Below, one piece after another: positions 23,961 to 34,385 of a stretch of 64,000 bases of DNA; the first letter of the stretch is position 1, and each line of letters starts with the position of its first letter. Position numbers and translations under genes: made by a program. The stretch covers positions 1-64,000 of the forward strand of contig JACEEZ010013932.1 of NCBI GenBank assembly GCA_016584305.1, in the 5' to 3' direction. This stretch comes from Chionoecetes opilio. Lineage: Eukaryota > Arthropoda > Malacostraca > Decapoda > Majidae. The notes under the pieces are model-generated. The model saw nothing but the letters and a program-made list of their open reading frames with translations, ran no database searches and was not told the origin of the DNA.

Positions 23961-24838
23961 TTCGTGAAAGATTCGGGTGAAAAAATTTTCCCATAGTATT
24001 TTCAAACATAGAACATATATCCGGGTTGGAAATAAAGTTTTTTTTTAAAATTAAATTTTTTCATACATACTAAGGCCACCTAAGCCACTTTTTATTTTAC
24101 CCTTTTTTTGTGTGTACATGACTAAGGGGGATTTTTACAATTGTTTTTTCCTGCTGTCGCTCGGTCTGAAAAAGCCCAAACTGAAATTGTAGCAACTTCT
24201 TCAAAAACAAATCCCTAAGACTTTGTTTGCACTCATTAAAAAGTCATTTTAATTTTAAAAAAAATTTTTTTTTATCTTTATAAATTTTAATTGTGGTTTC
24301 ATCACAAGTGCCCCTGATGGGTTTATTCTTTAAAAAATCCAGCAAATTAAAAAAATCCCTGTAATTTACTGGGCGGGGGAAAATACCTCATACACGTAAT
24401 GCTTTCCCTTGAGGAAGATTTGGATTAAATTTTTTAAATAATGGGGCCTATGCCACCGGGGTCCGGCACTCTGCCCCCCCTCGCGCCCTGGCGGCAAGGA
24501 ATGTCATTTTTGGGGGGACCACAGAATGTCATTTATGATAATTATTAAAACAACCACTGATTTGTATACGTTTTTTATCAAATTTGTTATGCTTTATTAC
24601 CTGTATAAAAAAGACTTCATAGGGTCATCTAGCCATAAACCATTTTTTTTGCACCCCCGGACTATTTCTAATAACTACGTTCTCTTTAACCCCCCCTGGG
24701 TTTTTCAAAACTCAGCATGTACTGGTATTGGTCTTCAAAGACAGTCCCCAAACAAAGAAAAGTGGGATGCCTTGAAAAGCTTGAAAGGGAAGAGTTAGGA
24801 GGGGGTAGAGACTAAGACAGACTGGGAAATTGAATGGT
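23961..24838. other. No gene seen
   Basis: AT-rich, with long A, T, C and G runs. No coding family, RNA gene or repeat boundary is recognised. Confidence 0.5.
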
Positions 24839-24844
24839 ACTATA

Positions 24845-24934
24845 CATAAAAGCCTTATAATCGGCACGATAGGGGGCCCCGGCCCCTTCCGATTATTCAA
24901 AAGTCCCAGTTTTTGCAATGTCCCCCTCTGACAT

Positions 24935-24982
<48 letters not shown>

Positions 24983-25434
24983 ACTGTAAAGAAAAAAAAC
25001 TACACTTACCAGTGAACGGGTAGCAGCAGGCATGTAAAACCAAGGGGAGGGGGGCCTTGTTGTAACTTGTAACATGTAGAAGATGTTAGGGGACTCAGTC
25101 GCATTTTAACACGGGTTTATCACTTTAATCACTTTATAATCACAACTCTGTACTGTATTGTACACAGTACTGTACCTGTACAACTTAATTTTACATCACT
25201 TGAGCACTTTGTTACTGCAACACTATGCCCTGTCCATTAACTCTACCTTCGACTGTGAGTGCATGGGGGGACACGGGGGGCGGCATGACCTCTAATTAAG
25301 GCGTCACTATAAGAATCCTGGCTGGCCCCCCACGGGTGAGGGCCCAAACCCTCACAGCCCTCGAGTGAGCCTCCAGGGCCTACCTCCCACCCCTGGAGAT
25401 CACTGCCTACACGCATTATAGGCATGGTGGGAAG

Positions 25435-25470
<36 letters not shown>

Positions 25471-25536
25471 GTCTTTGCCATGCCGAGTTATATCAAATTC
25501 CGAGTTATACAGTGCCGAGTTATAAGGGTTTTACTG
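24845..25536. mobile_element. TA-flanked Tc1/pogo-type MITE containing a SINE
   Basis: The left end reads CATAAAAGCCTTATAATCGG and the reverse-complemented right end CAGTAAAACCCTTATAACTC, imperfect terminal inverted repeats bounded by TA (24843-24844 and 25537-25538). Extra GAGTTATA repeats lie inside the right end. The interior carries a 43-bp A run (24938-24980) and a 5'-truncated SINE with its own A tail (25228-25466). It has no transposase. Confidence 0.65.
25228..25466 (+). mobile_element. 5'-truncated SINE, family 2, with A tail
   Basis: The block CCTGTCCATTAACTCTACC to GGCATGGTGGG matches 33389-33527 plus 33652-33672 over most of its length and ends in a pure A tail of about 33 bases. 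The tRNA-like head found in the 33.26-kb copy is missing here. Confidence 0.8.
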
Positions 25537-25539
25537 TAT

Positions 25540-26535
25540 AATAGAATATTCGAGATGAGAGAAAGTAGAGAATGCGTTCAAGTTATTTAAAGAGTGAATA
25601 CTAACGGTTGTAGAACATGTAGGCACACAGGTGGTAAAGATAAGGATGAGGAAAGGTGATGTAAAGTGGTGACATTAAGTGAAAAAAAAAGGAAGTGAAA
25701 CACAAGAGGGAAATATATGTAAAGACCCAACAGAGAAATCTACCTGAGTATGTAGGGAATGGAGTCAAATAGAGAGTATGTGGGATGTATAAAGGAGAGT
25801 GAAATGACTGCTCGAACAATGTAAAAAACAAATATATATATATATATAATTTTGGTAAGATAATGAGTGAAATGTAGACTATAAAGAGAATAAAAGATTA
25901 CATCGGAAGGAAGCATAAAAAGAATAAACAGAGCAACTGGATAAAGCAATGGAAAAAAGTGAAGGATTAAATAGAGCAAGGATGCCGAGAGAAAACTAAG
26001 ACGTCAAAAAAAAAAAACTTATTTTCCAGGAGCCATGAATGTAACCAGTCAATGAAAGGCTATGTAGTGTAATTCAGGGAAATAAAGGCAGGTGGAAGAA
26101 CAAATGTTATGCACAAAGTTATCATCAAGGTTGTAAAGGCAAGTGGTGATCTCAAATGTGGTCAATCACCAGATTAAGATTAAGATTAGGGGGTTAGCTG
26201 AGCTGAAGGGACGAGCCCTCACAGCAGGACACAGGTGATGCGCTTAGTGCTGTAGTGAGGTAGGAGCTTGCTTACCATCTTCTGCTTTCAGTTGCAGCTT
26301 CCGGATAGCTCCATGAGTGAAAAGAAGGCCGAGTGCGTAAGTCTTTCCTGCCGGTACACAGCCGCTTCCTTGTCAAGACCTTCAGAGTGCCTCCTCGTGG
26401 CATCCCTGGTAACTGGGACCTCGTAGTCCCAGGCAAAATATCTGAAGGATCTCCTAGCAGGCTGGAGCCCCAGAGGTGATGTGTGCATGGCCCACCGACA
26501 TGTGATCACGCCCTGCCACTTCACCAATCCAGTCC
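25540..26535. other. No gene seen upstream of the 68-bp array
   Basis: Purine-rich sequence at 25540-26100 with a (TA)n patch at 25834-25848. From about 26170 the sequence is more GC-balanced and runs into the array; it may be the 5' leader of LINE D. Confidence 0.4.
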
Positions 26536-27190
26536 GGGCAAGTGGGGCTCGTACCCAAGGTAGGCAAGCCACCTAGGAGAGAGAAAGCTCTGATAACAAA
26601 CCCGGGCAAGTGGGGCTCGTACCCAAGGTAGGCAAGCCACCTAGGAGAGAGAAAGCTCTGGTAACAAACCCGGGCAAGTGGGGCTCGTAGCCATGGTAGG
26701 CAAGCCACCTAGGAGAGAGAAAGCTCTGATAACAAACCCGGGCAAGTGGGGCTCGTAGCCAAGGTAGGCAAGCCACCTAGGAGAGAGAAAGCTCTGATAA
26801 CAAACCCGGGCAAGTGGGGCTCGTAGCCAAGGTAGGCAAGCCACCTAGAAGAGAGAAAGCTCTGATAACAAACCCGGGCAAGTGGGGCTCGTAGCCAAGG
26901 TAGGCAAGCCACCTAGGAGAGAGAAAGCTCTGATAACAAACCCGGGCAAGTGGGGCTCGTAGCCAAGGTAGGCAAGCCACCTAGGAGAGAGAAAGCTCTG
27001 ATAACAAACCCGGGCAAGTGGGGCTCGTAGCCAAGGTAGGCAAGCCACCTAGGAGAGAGAAAGCTCTGATAACAAACCCGGGCAGGTGGGGCTCGTAGCC
27101 ATGGTACGCAAGCCACCTAGGAGAGAGAAAACTCTGATAGCAAACCCAGGCAAGTGGGGCTCGTAGCCATGGTAGGCAAGCCACCTAGGT
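26536..27190 (+). repeat. 68-bp tandem array (about 9.6 copies) upstream of LINE D
   Basis: The unit starts GGGCAAGTGGGGCTCGTAGC, continues through GGTAGGCAAGCCACCTAGG and ends CTCTGATAACAAACCC. Copies differ by one to three bases. The period is exactly 68, so each minus-strand frame reappears every three units (204 bp), which yields a ladder of overlapping 67-residue frames that are not genes. The array ends within 60-100 bases of the LINE D coding start, the position where tandem 5' promoter monomers would lie. Confidence 0.95.
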
Positions 27191-27244
27191 CCTCAGCTGA
27201 TAACTGGGTTGCCCGTCAGGAAGAGCGACTGAGGCGTAAAAAGA

Positions 27245-27960
27245 TGCTGCAACTTTGAATGAATGGCGACAACAGGGAAATGGCCCTCAGTCCCTGGCAG
27301 CCCTTAGATGGGCAGAGGGTGCTAAGAATCCCCAGGCACAGTGATGCATTTGAAAGAGCGGTAAAAATTGGTACTGTAAATGTTGGGACAATGCGAGGTA
27401 GGAGTAAAGAAGTGGTGGCGATGCTGGCGAGGAGAAGAGTTGATGTATGCTGTGTACATGAGGAAAGATACAAAGGGCAAGGATGTACAACACTCAGAAG
27501 CAAGGAAAAGTATAAGTTTTGGTACAGCGGGGATGACACGGGACTCGGTGAAGTAGGAATTCTGATTGGACACGAGCTGGCAGAAAATGTACGTAATAAA
27601 AGTGGAAAGATATAATAACAAGATGATGAAGCTGAAGTTAGTGCTTGGAGAATCTGTACATCAAATATTCCCAGTGTATGCACCACAAGTTGGAGGAATT
27701 TTACACACAGCACAGGAGAAGTAGGCATTTTGCGAAAAGTTGGAATATGAAGTGGCCGGAGTTTCCGAATCAGATGGGCTGACAATTGGAGGAGGCTTAA
27801 ACGCTCATATTGGGAGAGATAAAACAGGATTTGAGGGTGTTGTGGAAAGCTATGGCTAGGGTGACAGAAATGTTGAAGGAGAGAATGTGTTTGAATTTTG
27901 TAGGAGGCCTGGCTTAAGGCTACTAAACACCTATTACAAGAAAGACAGGGAAAAGCTAAT
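27245..27960 (+). pseudogene. LINE D endonuclease domain, first part
   Basis: QPLDGQRVLRIPRHSDAFER leads into KIGTVNVGTMRGRSKEVVAM (catalytic Asn of the first endonuclease motif), RRRVDVCCVHEERYKGQG (the QET-type box with Gln changed to His) and GEVGILIGHELAENV. Further frames continue with a VYAPQVG-like stretch and LTIGGGLNAHIG near 27775-27815, where the GDFN box has lost its Asp. The last residues read NTYYKKDREKLI and are cut by the MITE at 27963. Confidence 0.8.
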
Positions 27961-27962
27961 TA

Positions 27963-29157
27963 CAGGGAGGTCCCGAAGATACCAGCAGTTAGGTTCCACC
28001 TGGCATACTCGTAAAGCAAAATCTCGTATAGCGAAATACAGAACTAATGGTAAAATATAGGTTTGGTTCCAGGACCCTATCAAAGACATGTTTTGCAAGC
28101 AAAAATAAACTATACCAAACACAACAAACACACAGCGTCTATACTACCTATTCTGTAGAAAAAGCATTCTGAAAGAGAAAATAGCACACACAAGGTTGTA
28201 CTGAAGAGGGACGGGGTTGTACAAGACGTTGTACAGGGAGGTCCCGAAGATACGAGCAGTTAGGTTCTACCTGGCATACTCGTAAAGTGAAATCTCGTAT
28301 AACGAAACACATAACTAATGGTAAAATATAGGTTTGGTGCTAAAATAAACTATAGCAAACACAACAAACACACAGCGTCTATATTACCCACACTGTACTA
28401 CCTATTCTGTAGAAAAAGCATTCTGAAAGAGAAAATAACACACAAAATAACATGACTGCACATTAATTAAACATAAAACATGCATAACAAGCTAAAAAGA
28501 CGTTGTAATGTAGGGGACGCTGCGTGATACAAGAGAAGGTAGTGTAGCGGTCCCAAGGTTGGGGCCTCACACCTGCTAATTACCCCTAAAGGTCAGGTCG
28601 CGCCATATGCTTAATTACCCTTCAGGTCACGGCTTGCTAGGGGTGACCTCACTGGGGTCAACCAAATCCCCCTTTGTCCAGCCCGGGAGTGGTAGGGCAC
28701 GCATTTTGAACTTGATAATTTGACTCACCCCAGTTTGAATGTCGTATCATTGAATTTTCGATCTCGTATATTGAAAATAGACCCTAATTTACACATCTCG
28801 TATCATCGGATTCTCGTATACCGAATGCTCGTATAACGGGACCTCCCTGTACTGTAGGGGACGCCGTGTGATACGAGAGAGGATAGGGTAGGTAAGGGAC
28901 AAGGGAGGGGTGCGCAGACCTCTTCCACTGCCCACAAACTCGTCTCTGCGCATCTGAATCATTGTACATCATCATACAGCCCAGATGCATACGTGGTAGG
29001 GCGCGCATTTTGAACTTGGTAATTTTACTCACCCCAGTTTGAATGTCGTAGCAATGGATTTTCGATCTCGTATATTGAAAATAGACCCTAATTTACTCAG
29101 CTCGTATCATTGATTTCTCGTATACCGAATGCTCGTATAATGTCCCATTATACCCTG
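27963..29157. mobile_element. TA-flanked MITE (outer copy) in LINE D
   Basis: The left end is CAGGGAGGTCCCGAAGATAC. The right end is a decayed inverse (GCTCGTATAATGTCCCATTA then TACCCTG). It is flanked by TA at 27961-27962 and 29158-29159. Removing the element and one TA restores the LINE D frame (KLI to TYKSGG), which fixes the boundaries. Subterminal TCTCGTATA and CTCGTAT motifs recur at both ends. It is non-coding and interrupted by a second copy of itself. Confidence 0.85.
28234..28849. mobile_element. Same MITE family, inner copy nested in the outer copy
   Basis: A 616-bp copy with better preserved ends, CAGGGAGGTCCCGAAGATAC at the left and, reversed, CAGGGAGGTCCCGTTATACG at the right, flanked by TA at 28232-28233 and 28850-28851. 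It shares internal blocks with the outer copy (for example TGTAGGGGACGC at about 28511 and 28853). Its better TIRs mean that it inserted later. Confidence 0.9.
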
Positions 29158-29159
29158 TA

Positions 29160-29314
29160 CATATAAAAGTGGTGGAGCAAAGACATAATTGGATTTGGTG
29201 CTGATGAGAAAAAGACCAGATGTGCAAGTCATTAACTGTAAGGCAATACCTGGAGAGACTTGTTTGACGCAGCACAGGTTGGTTCGGGTAGACTTTAAAA
29301 TAAAAAAGATGAAG
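29160..29314 (+). pseudogene. LINE D endonuclease domain, second part
   Basis: Resumes with TYKSGG, then LDLVLMRKRPDVQVINCK, TCLTQHRLVRVDFKIKK. The TQHRLV box is the SDH-type catalytic His region of RTE-like endonucleases. It is cut by the solo LTR at 29315, immediately after codons for KKMK. Confidence 0.8.
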
Positions 29315-30125
29315 TGTGGAAATTATCCACCAACCACCCTCTCAATATTTGGCAGAGTGGTGGTTTGTTTCCCCCCCCCCTCGTGAGGAGGTATTGTCCG
29401 CTCATCATAGGGGGTGCGTAGGGATGTATATATATAATTATAATGGTAATGGGTATTAATTAAGGTAATTTAAGTAAATGTTAAGTACTGGGATAATATA
29501 AATGAACATTCCCAGTGGTTATTAAGCATTTGCACCTTATATTAGCACCTTAATTTGGAGCGACTGACTATTGGTCGTCGTCATAATATTGCTCCTATCC
29601 TGCGTGGATACGTGGCAAGGTATTGGTAGCGGTGCATCGCCGCCCACCGAGAATACGACGCGTATGTAGGTATTGGTAGCGGGGGCTCGCCGCCCACCGG
29701 GAGAATCGGCATCATTCCAGCCCTCCCGGGATTAACATCTCTTCTCTGATTATAATGAGAAGAATTGTACATACTACGTTCATTTTGTACATATTAGTGT
29801 TAAATCATAGGACGTGTTAAATACGACACACTGATTATATCCGCCGGGTCAAGATAACTTGGTGTGATAACCGATAGACGCCTCGATAACAAATATCGCC
29901 TCCGCCTCCGCCTTCACCGGCGGCCTTGATCACGCGCTGACCACTTCGAATAACAAGACATTGCAGTATGATTAAGCCTACAACCATTTCAACCCTACTA
30001 TCCACCGATAAGTATCCTAGTTAGTTGATTAGCTGGGGTATTGTGTCGGGATGAGATAGACAATGGGTTTTGTATAGGTAGACCTCAAATAAATATACTA
30101 TGTTTGTGGACTATAAATTTCCACA
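29315..30125 (+). mobile_element. Solo-LTR-like repeat, about 810 bp
   Basis: Starts TGTGGAAATTATCC and ends TATAAATTTCCACA, giving TG/CA ends with a 10-bp inverted repeat. AATAAA lies at 30089-30094, about 35 bases before the end, as expected for the poly-A signal of an LTR. Flanks share only 3-4 bases (GAAG/AAG), and the LINE D frame resumes after it. A second copy in the opposite orientation (41879-43546) is followed by a possible primer-binding site, which supports the LTR reading. A MITE remains an alternative. Confidence 0.65.
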
Positions 30126-30882
30126 AAGAGGATAAAGAGAAAAGGTGTAAAAAGAATAAAACTATGGAAGCTGAAAGAGGCCAACAAGAGACAGGAGTTT
30201 GAGGAAAACCCTTCAACAAAGATGGAGGGAGGAGAGGGAGACTGGCACCACTTACAGGAAAGCATACTGAGAGCTGGAGAAGAGTGTGTGGACTAACATC
30301 TGGAAGAAGAAGTAAGGAAAGGGAGACTTGCTGGTGGAATGAAGAGCTGCAACAGAAAATAAAGGAGAAAAGAATTGTATTCAAACAGTGGCAACGATCA
30401 AGATGTGAGGTGGATAAAAGAATATATAGAGAAAGGACAAATGATGCAAGGAGGCAAGTGGCAATAGCAAACGAACAAGCATCAGAGGAGTGGAGTCAGA
30501 ACTTGAACACAGCAGAAGGAAGGCAGCAAATGTTCATAGTAGCTAAGCAGATGAGAAAAGACAAAAAGGATGTACAAGGAGCAAAGTATGTAAAGGACGA
30601 AAACGGAGATATCAAAGTGGTGGAGAGAGAGGCGAGAGAAACAATAGAGAATATTTTGAGAGACTGCTAAATGTAGAAAATAACAATGAGCTGGAGGAGG
30701 TTGAAGTGGTGGAAGGTCCAGTGGAATATATAATAGAAAAAGAGGTAGTAAGAACATTGAAGGGGATGAAAGATGGAAAGGCACCAGGCCCATCGGGTGT
30801 AAGCAGTGATTGGTTGAAACTAACAGGAAGGACAGTCATTGGAAAATGGAGCTTTTGAAAAGATTATGGGGGAGGAGAAAGG
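30126..30882 (+). pseudogene. LINE D linker and RT entry
   Basis: The frame resumes as a basic stretch (KLWKLKEANKRQEFEENPST), then ETCWWNEELQQKIKEKRI, the conserved WWN-E block before RT in RTE-like LINEs, a long Lys/Glu helix, and EVVRTLKGMKDGKAPGPSGV at about 30748-30805, which is the K-A-x-G-P-S/D entry box of RT. One frameshift lies near 30660. It stops at the LTR element. Confidence 0.85.
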
Positions 30883-31215
30883 TGTAGTTCAGTGGGTAGT
30901 TTAGATCTTAATGACTGTTGGGCCTGTAATTAATGTTGGGTAGTTTATCTTTGGGAACAAGCGTTAGGCGGCGCTGATCGTACATCGACGTGGCAGGAAT
31001 CACGTGATCAAGCGAGGTGGGCTCAGGGACGGAGGAAGGTGTAGGAGAGACGACGTAACCACTCCACCACAGCCGGACGGCTGCCTTACTCTGTGCAAGC
31101 AACACCTACCCGCCTACTCAGCAGTGCACCTTGTTAACACTTGTTTTGTTGCTGTCCATTCTTACGTATTCTTAAGTAAAGAGAAAACGCAAGTCCTTGT
31201 TTAATTACTGCCACA
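30883..31215 (+). repeat. 5' LTR
   Basis: 333 bp, TGTAGTTC at the start and GCCACA at the end. Would contain promoter and poly-A functions. Compared with the 3' LTR it differs by a few substitutions and single-base indels (for example CAAGCG versus CAGCA near position 75). Confidence 0.95.
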
Positions 31216-31230
31216 AGCTATCGAGGCAGT

Positions 31231-31301
31231 ATGGCGGGACAAGGTGAAGAAAGTTACTTTGATGTAAAGCTGATTCCCGAGTGTGATGGAAGCGGCACAC
31301 A
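31231..31301 (+). pseudogene. gag N-terminal fragment of the LTR element
   Basis: The first ATG after the 5' LTR opens a frame reading MAGQGEESYFDVKLIPECDG, the usual style of a retrotransposon gag start, but it runs directly into the inverted LTR fragment at 31302. Only about 24 residues remain. Confidence 0.6.
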
Positions 31302-31561
31302 GGCTGTGGTGGAGTGGTTACGTCGTCTCTCCTACACCTTCCTCCGTCCCTGAGCCCACCTCGCTTGATCACGTGATTCCTGCCACGTCGATATACGATC
31401 AGCGCCGCCTAACGCTTGTTCCCAAAGATAAACTACCCAACATTAATTACAGGCCCAACAGTCATTAAGATCTAAACTACCCACTGAACTACACTCCCCC
31501 TTGATATACTAATCACACAAGTCGCATACTCAAACCCTTCTTATCCTTGAGGAACGCCTCG
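31302..31561 (-). repeat. Inverted fragment of the element's own 3' internal end plus LTR
   Basis: This 260-base segment is the reverse complement of roughly 32836-33085: part of the LTR, then the purine tract (here CTCCCCCTTGAT), then the last internal bases (CCTTGAGGAACGCC). It sits between gag and RNase H in place of the missing protease/RT region. Confidence 0.9.
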
Positions 31562-31622
31562 GCAACTCACGGTCTGGCTCATCTGCATCATCCTCTGAGC
31601 CAGATTCTTTTCTCACTTCAAC

Positions 31623-31895
31623 TTGAGCAGGGAGTTGAATAAGAAGCTCCTCGTCCCCGCTATCCATGGTGACCGCTTCTACTTCAGGAAGAACGACCCA
31701 GTGCAAGGACGATGGAACATGAGAGGTGACAAGGCCAAGGTTTGGGTGGACGCCAGCTCACTAGCACTCGGTGTCGCAGTTGAGATCGACAGGCGCATCA
31801 TCGAAGACGCCAGTTGGCTGCGTAAGGAAGACTCCTGCCACATCAACATGGCTGAGCTGGATGCAGTCATCAAAACAACAGGGCTGACAGTCTAG
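31623..31895 (+). pseudogene. RNase H domain of the LTR element
   Basis: A 90-residue frame. KAKVWVDASSLALGVAVEID carries the first catalytic Asp of retrotransposon RNase H, and INMAELDAVIK carries the Glu. The RNase H would degrade the RNA strand during reverse transcription. It is truncated after the second motif by a short deletion before the integrase region. Confidence 0.8.
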
Positions 31896-31899
31896 CACG

Positions 31900-32877
31900 C
31901 GTGCCACAGCGCTGGTTGAAGGTTCCCACTATCTACACTAGAGCTGTGCAACCTATATGTACAGCAGCCGTTGAAATGACTGGAAAGATCGCAGAGATAC
32001 ATAATTCCGCAGGACATCCAGGCGTGAAACATACTCTTTATTTTGTGAAGAGAACCAACCCAACAGTCACCAGGCGGCAGGTGCACGCTGTCGTCGCCGA
32101 CTGTGAGGCGTGCCAGTCCATCGATACAGCGCCCGTTTAGTGGCGGTAGGGAAGCCTGGATGTGCAGAAAGTATGGCAGAGGGTTGGTATGGATATTACC
32201 CACTGCAGTGGTCGGCCGTACTTGACTCTGATAGACTGTGGTCCATCGAGATTTGCCATCTGGCGTTGAGTGAGGCTTCAAACTAGCGCAAGCATCATCG
32301 AGCAGCTGGAAGCTGCTGCCCCACGTTCACAGAACGTGGGGCACCAGAAGAATTGTTAACAGATAATGACACTGCTTTTCGCAGCAGAATGTTTGCTGAC
32401 TTCGCATCTCAGTGGTGTGTGCGTCTTCGTTTTCGATGTGCTCATGTTCCTTCCGGAAACGGAATAGAAGAGAGGTGCCACCGTACTATAAAAGTCATTG
32501 CTGCAAGGAAGGGCTGTTCTGTAGCGAAAGCAGTGTACCTATACAACCTGATGCCTCGAGATGACTGCACGTCGTCAACTGCTCCTGCAAATATGCTGTA
32601 CCAGTACTCTGTCAGAGTACGCGGAGTGGACCCCTGCCAGGAGGAGGACACAGAAGTGAGCAGCCCTTACCAGGCTGGGGATGAAGTGTGGGTAAGGCCG
32701 CCAAACATTCGATGTGATGGACGTCACAGAAGTGGCATAATCACGAGAGTTATGTCTGACCAGGCGGTTGAAGTCGATGGAATGCCCCGCCACGTCAGAG
32801 ATCTTCACCGTTGCACGACACACACGATTCTGGCGTTCCTCAAGGATAAGAAGGGCTCGAGTATGCGACCTGTGTGA
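31900..32877 (+). pseudogene. Integrase of the LTR element
   Basis: A zinc-binding H2C2 domain (HNSAGHPGVKHTLYF ... CEACQSID, about 32000-32125) is followed by a DDE core: VGMDITHCSGRPYLTLIDC near 32185-32235 (first Asp), LLTDNDTAFRSRMFADF near 32350-32400 (second Asp) and VPSGNGIEERCHRTIK near 32446-32495 (Glu). A C-terminal region with YQAGDEVWVRPPNI (about 32668-32710) resembles the GPY/F-type tail. A stop near 32139 and a frame change near 32285 break it. It would insert cDNA into the genome. Confidence 0.85.
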
Positions 32878-32900
32878 TTGTATCAAGTATCAAGGGGGAG

Positions 32901-33233
32901 TGTAGTTCAGTGGGTAGTTTAGATCTTAATGACTGTTGGGCCTGTAATTAATGTTGGGTAGTTTATCTTTGGGAACAGCATTAGGCAGCGCTGATCGTAC
33001 ATCGACGTGGCAGGAATCACGTGATCAAGCGAGGTGGGCTCAGGGACGGAGGAAGGTGTAGGAGAGACGACGTAACCACTCCACCACAGCCGGACGGCTG
33101 CCTTACTCTGTGCAAGCAACACCTACCCGCCTACTCAGCAGTGCCACCTTGTTAACACTTGTTTTGTTGCTGTCCATTCTTACGTATTCTTAAGTAAAGA
33201 GAAAACACAAGTCCTTGTTTAATTACTGCCACA
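32901..33233 (+). repeat. 3' LTR
   Basis: 333 bp, about 98 percent identical by eye to the 5' LTR, preceded by the purine-rich primer tract at about 32891-32900 and followed by the AAAGG target duplication. Confidence 0.95.
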
Positions 33234-33258
33234 AAAGGTCCAGAAGAATGGAAGGTAA

Positions 33259-33675
33259 GTTTTTGGGTGGTGACGATAGCAGAGTGGTTAGCGTCTCCGA
33301 GTGGTGTTCTCGGTGATCCGACTTTGATCCCCGACGAGAACCAAAATCCACCTAAGATCTTTCTGTTGAGTGGCCTAAGAACACCCACATGCTGCCCATT
33401 AACTTTACCTTCGATTGCGAGTGCATTGGAGGACACAGGGGGGCGGCATGAGCCTCTAATCACAGGCATCACTATAAAAAAATCCTGCCTGTGCCACCAC
33501 GGGCAAAGGCCTACCATCCGAGCCCTGGAAGTCATAAGAACATAAGAACATAAGACAATAAGGAAGCTACAAAAGGCCGTGAGGCCTACACGTGGTAGTT
33601 CCTGTTACCTAACACTACCTACATCCACCTTTCATCCCCATCCATGAAAAGTCACTGCCTACAGGCACTATAGGC
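33259..33675 (+). mobile_element. tRNA-derived SINE, family 2, with a nested short module
   Basis: The head GTGACGATAGCAGAGTGGTT then AGCGTCTCCGAG resembles a tRNA A box and anticodon arm. ACTTTGATCCCCGAC is a decayed B box. The body (33389-33527) matches the truncated copy at 25228. A 114-bp insert (33535-33648) splits the body near its end. The SINE resumes with CACTGCCTACAGGCAC and ends in an A-rich tail near 33683. It lies within the RT region of LINE D. Confidence 0.8.
33535..33648 (+). mobile_element. Ultra-short mobile module, solo copy 1 (114 bp)
   Basis: Starts with TAAGAACATAAGAACATAAG, then GGAAGCTACAAAAGGCCGTG, AGGCCTACACGTGGTAGTTC and a T-rich tail segment. It is flanked by AAGTCA (33529-33534 and 33649-33654). 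The other SINE copy at 25.4 kb shows the uninterrupted site. AGGCC/GGCCT can pair as a hairpin. The same module forms the 5' end of LINE B. Confidence 0.85.
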
Positions 33676-33759
33676 ACTTTTGTAAAAAAAAAAATTTAAA
33701 TAAAGTTTTAGCTTACCACTATTTAAAGGAAAAGGAGATGCACTGTCATGTGGTGGGTA

Positions 33760-34385
33760 CAGAGGTTTGAGGCCGTTAGAACATGGGATGAAGATTTGGG
33801 AGAAGGTGTTGTGTGAAAGGCTTGGTAAAATCATCAAGATCGATGACTGCTAATTTGGCTTTCTGGCTGGAAAGTAAACTACCGATGCAATCTTCATCAC
33901 AAGACATCTCCAGGAGAAATATAAGGAGAAGAAGAAAAGGCTGTATCATGTGTTTGTGGATTTGGGAAAGGCATTTGACAGGATTCCAAGAAGAACAATT
34001 AGATGGGCATTACGAAAAAAAAGGTACCTGAGAGGCATGTAAGGTTGTAACTAATGGCACTGTATGAAAGGTCAAGATCAAAGGTAAAAGTAGCTGGAGG
34101 AACATCAGATGCCTTTGATATAGGTGTGGGCACATCAAGGCTCAGTTCTCAGTCCTCTTATGTTTGTGGTAGTGATGGAAGAAAGCCACAAAGGAATGTA
34201 GAACAAGAGATCTATGGGAACAGCTATATGCAGATGAATTGGTCTTGACAGCTGAGACAAAGGAGGAAGTTGAGAGGAGATTAATAGATAGGAAGCAAGC
34301 AATGGAGAGAAGAGGTCTGAAGGTGAATATGTCCAGGACGAAGATGATGGTAACAGGCAAGAAAATAGAGCAAAATATATAAGTG
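33760..34385 (+). pseudogene. LINE D reverse transcriptase core
   Basis: KVLCERLGKIIKIDDCQFG-like entry near 33800-33860, then RLYHVFVDLGKAFDRIPR (motif A) near 33940-33990, and a QLYADELVLTAETKEEVE block (about 34222-34278) in which the catalytic YADD has become YADE. GLKVNMSRTKMMVTGKK follows. At least four frame changes occur. The loss of the second catalytic Asp, together with the stops, makes this RT inactive. Confidence 0.85.

Larger units (their letters stand above)
30883..33233 (+). mobile_element. Young LTR retrotransposon with rearranged interior
   Basis: Two 333-bp LTRs (30883-31215 and 32901-33233), both TGTAGTTC...GCCACA, differ at only a handful of positions. They are flanked by a perfect 5-bp target duplication AAAGG (30878-30882 and 33234-33238). 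A purine tract CAAGGGGGAG lies just before the 3' LTR. The interior holds a gag start, an inverted fragment of its own 3' end (31302-31561), then RNase H and integrase. Protease and most of RT are missing, so it is non-autonomous. RNase H followed by integrase fits Ty3/gypsy or BEL order; I cannot decide between them. High LTR identity means recent insertion. Confidence 0.92.

Noticed and set aside
26454..27184. Ladder of overlapping 67-residue minus-strand frames (MACLPWLRAPLARVC...)
   Set aside because: Produced by a 68-bp tandem repeat with no stop in any phase; the starts advance by exactly 68 bases.
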